NCBI GenBank assembly: GCA_036365145.1
Contig: JAEOAD010000015.1
Span: 558,001-622,000 of the forward strand
Source: Orientallactaga sibirica
Lineage: Eukaryota; Chordata; Mammalia; Rodentia; Dipodidae
DNA length: 64,000 nucleotides
Direction: 5' to 3'
Under the pieces are notes generated by a model, which saw only the letters and a program-made list of their open reading frames with translations, was not told where the DNA came from and searched no databases. This document shows, piece by piece, positions 63,201 through 64,000 of this stretch; the first letter of the stretch is position 1, and every line of letters begins with the position of its first letter. Both the position numbers and the translations under genes were made by a program.

Positions 63201-64000
63201 ACCAGAGGTATCATCTATGCCTTAGTTAAATATCAACACCTGCATTGAACAGAGGGATCATCCAATCCTTAGGTAAGTTGAACACCTATATGGAACAGGT
63301 GTATCATTCATTACTTAGGTAAATGTCAATACCTGCCTATGCAAGAGGGATCATCCATTCCTTATATAAAGGTAAACACATGCATTGCACATTGTAAACA
63401 ACATTTCCTTTGGTAAAGGTAAACACTTCCATTGAACAGAGAGATTTCCATTCCTTAGGTAATAGTGAACACCTGCAATGCACAGAGGGATCATCCATTC
63501 CTAAAGTAAATGTAAACACCTGCAATGCACAGAGTGATCATCCATTCCTTAGGTAAAGGTCAACACCTGCCTGGCCCAGAGGGATCATCCACTCCATATG
63601 TGAAGTTAAACACCTGCATTGAACACAGGGAAAATCTACTACTTTGTTAAAGGTAAACACCTGCATTAAAAAGATGGATCATCCATTGCTTAGTTAAGGT
63701 AAACACCTGCATTGAGCAGAGGAATCTTACATTCCATAGGTAATAGTAAACACCTGAAATGCACAGAGGGATCATCCATTCCTTAGGTAAGGGTAAACAC
63801 TTGCATTGCACAGAGTGTTCTTTCATTCCTTAGGGTATAGTAAACACCTGCAATGTACAGAGGGATCATCCATTCCTAAGAGAAATGTAAACACCTTGAC
63901 TGAACAGCGGGATCATACATTTCTTAGATGATGGTAAAACCTGCATTGAACAGAGGGATCATCCTTTCCTTACATAACGACAAACACCTGCATTGAACAG
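57241..64000 (+). repeat. 47-bp satellite array, last block
   Basis: Plus-orientation satellite to the window end. 60215-62030 parallels 22500-24160 and 38880-40820, and 62040-63540 parallels 25660-27260. The array runs off the right edge. No gene is seen. Confidence 0.96.

Noticed and set aside
1..64000. CRISPR-like or prokaryotic repeat array
   Set aside because: The repeat is contiguous without unique spacers, monomers diverge gradually, and the inserts are L1, MaLR and LTR elements, so the DNA is mammalian.
1..64000. Functional centromere repeat with a CENP-B box
   Set aside because: I did not see the CENP-B box pattern (TTCG then GGAA and CGGGA) in the monomers. A pericentromeric or subtelomeric location is possible but cannot be shown from the sequence. 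No TTAGGG telomere runs are present.

Overview
The window looks like heterochromatic satellite DNA from a placental mammal, most likely a rodent. The species call is tentative and rests on the style of the L1, the MaLR-like LTR element and a B1-like SINE fragment. About 52 kb of the 64 kb is one tandem repeat with a 47-bp monomer. Simple division gives roughly 1,100 copies. The usual monomer contains, in order, GTAAACACCTGCATTG, then AACAG or CACAG, then AGGGATCATCCATTCC and TTAGGTAAAG. No host protein-coding gene is supported. The many 60-90 codon open frames are translations of satellite variants.

Layout: satellite (1-10113); a nearly full-length LINE-1 on the minus strand (10114 to about 17510) with a 5' UTR, ORF1 and ORF2; a 276-bp satellite piece in inverted orientation attached to the L1 5' end (17525-17800); satellite; a solo LTR on the minus strand (18723-19087); satellite (19088-30255); an A-rich insert resembling the retroposed 3' end of an mRNA (30256-30583); satellite (30584-41515); a short two-LTR MaLR/ERVL-like element on the minus strand with a clean 5-bp target duplication (41516-43524); satellite (43525-48493); a deleted second MaLR copy without target duplications (48494-49674); an irregular, indel-rich satellite stretch (49675-55514); an inverted satellite block (55515-57023); an unidentified 217-bp segment (57024-57240); and satellite to the end.

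The array has several levels of organisation. Variant monomers recur in a fixed order. Local multimers of three, four and seven monomers are duplicated in tandem. Kilobase blocks are repeated along the window, for example 1-1600 with about 28970-31030, 6600-10110 with 31920-35240, and 22700-24840 with 38880-41510 and 60440-62030. These paralogous blocks supply empty-site copies for the L1, the solo LTR, the MaLR and the A-rich insert, so each of those insertions is younger than the duplication that made its empty twin.

The L1 supplies the only recognisable enzymes. Its endonuclease keeps every catalytic residue I could check and its reverse transcriptase keeps the FADD box. ORF2 is broken by four one-base changes, all in A/T homopolymers, plus one stop codon. 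Because 48494-57300 is also indel-rich and is flanked by two almost identical copies of a 3-kb block, part of this window may be an assembly or polishing artefact. I found no clear evidence for a new gene system. The most interesting biology is the satellite itself: most monomers carry a forkhead-type GTAAACA, an E2-box CACCTG and a TEAD-type CATTCC.
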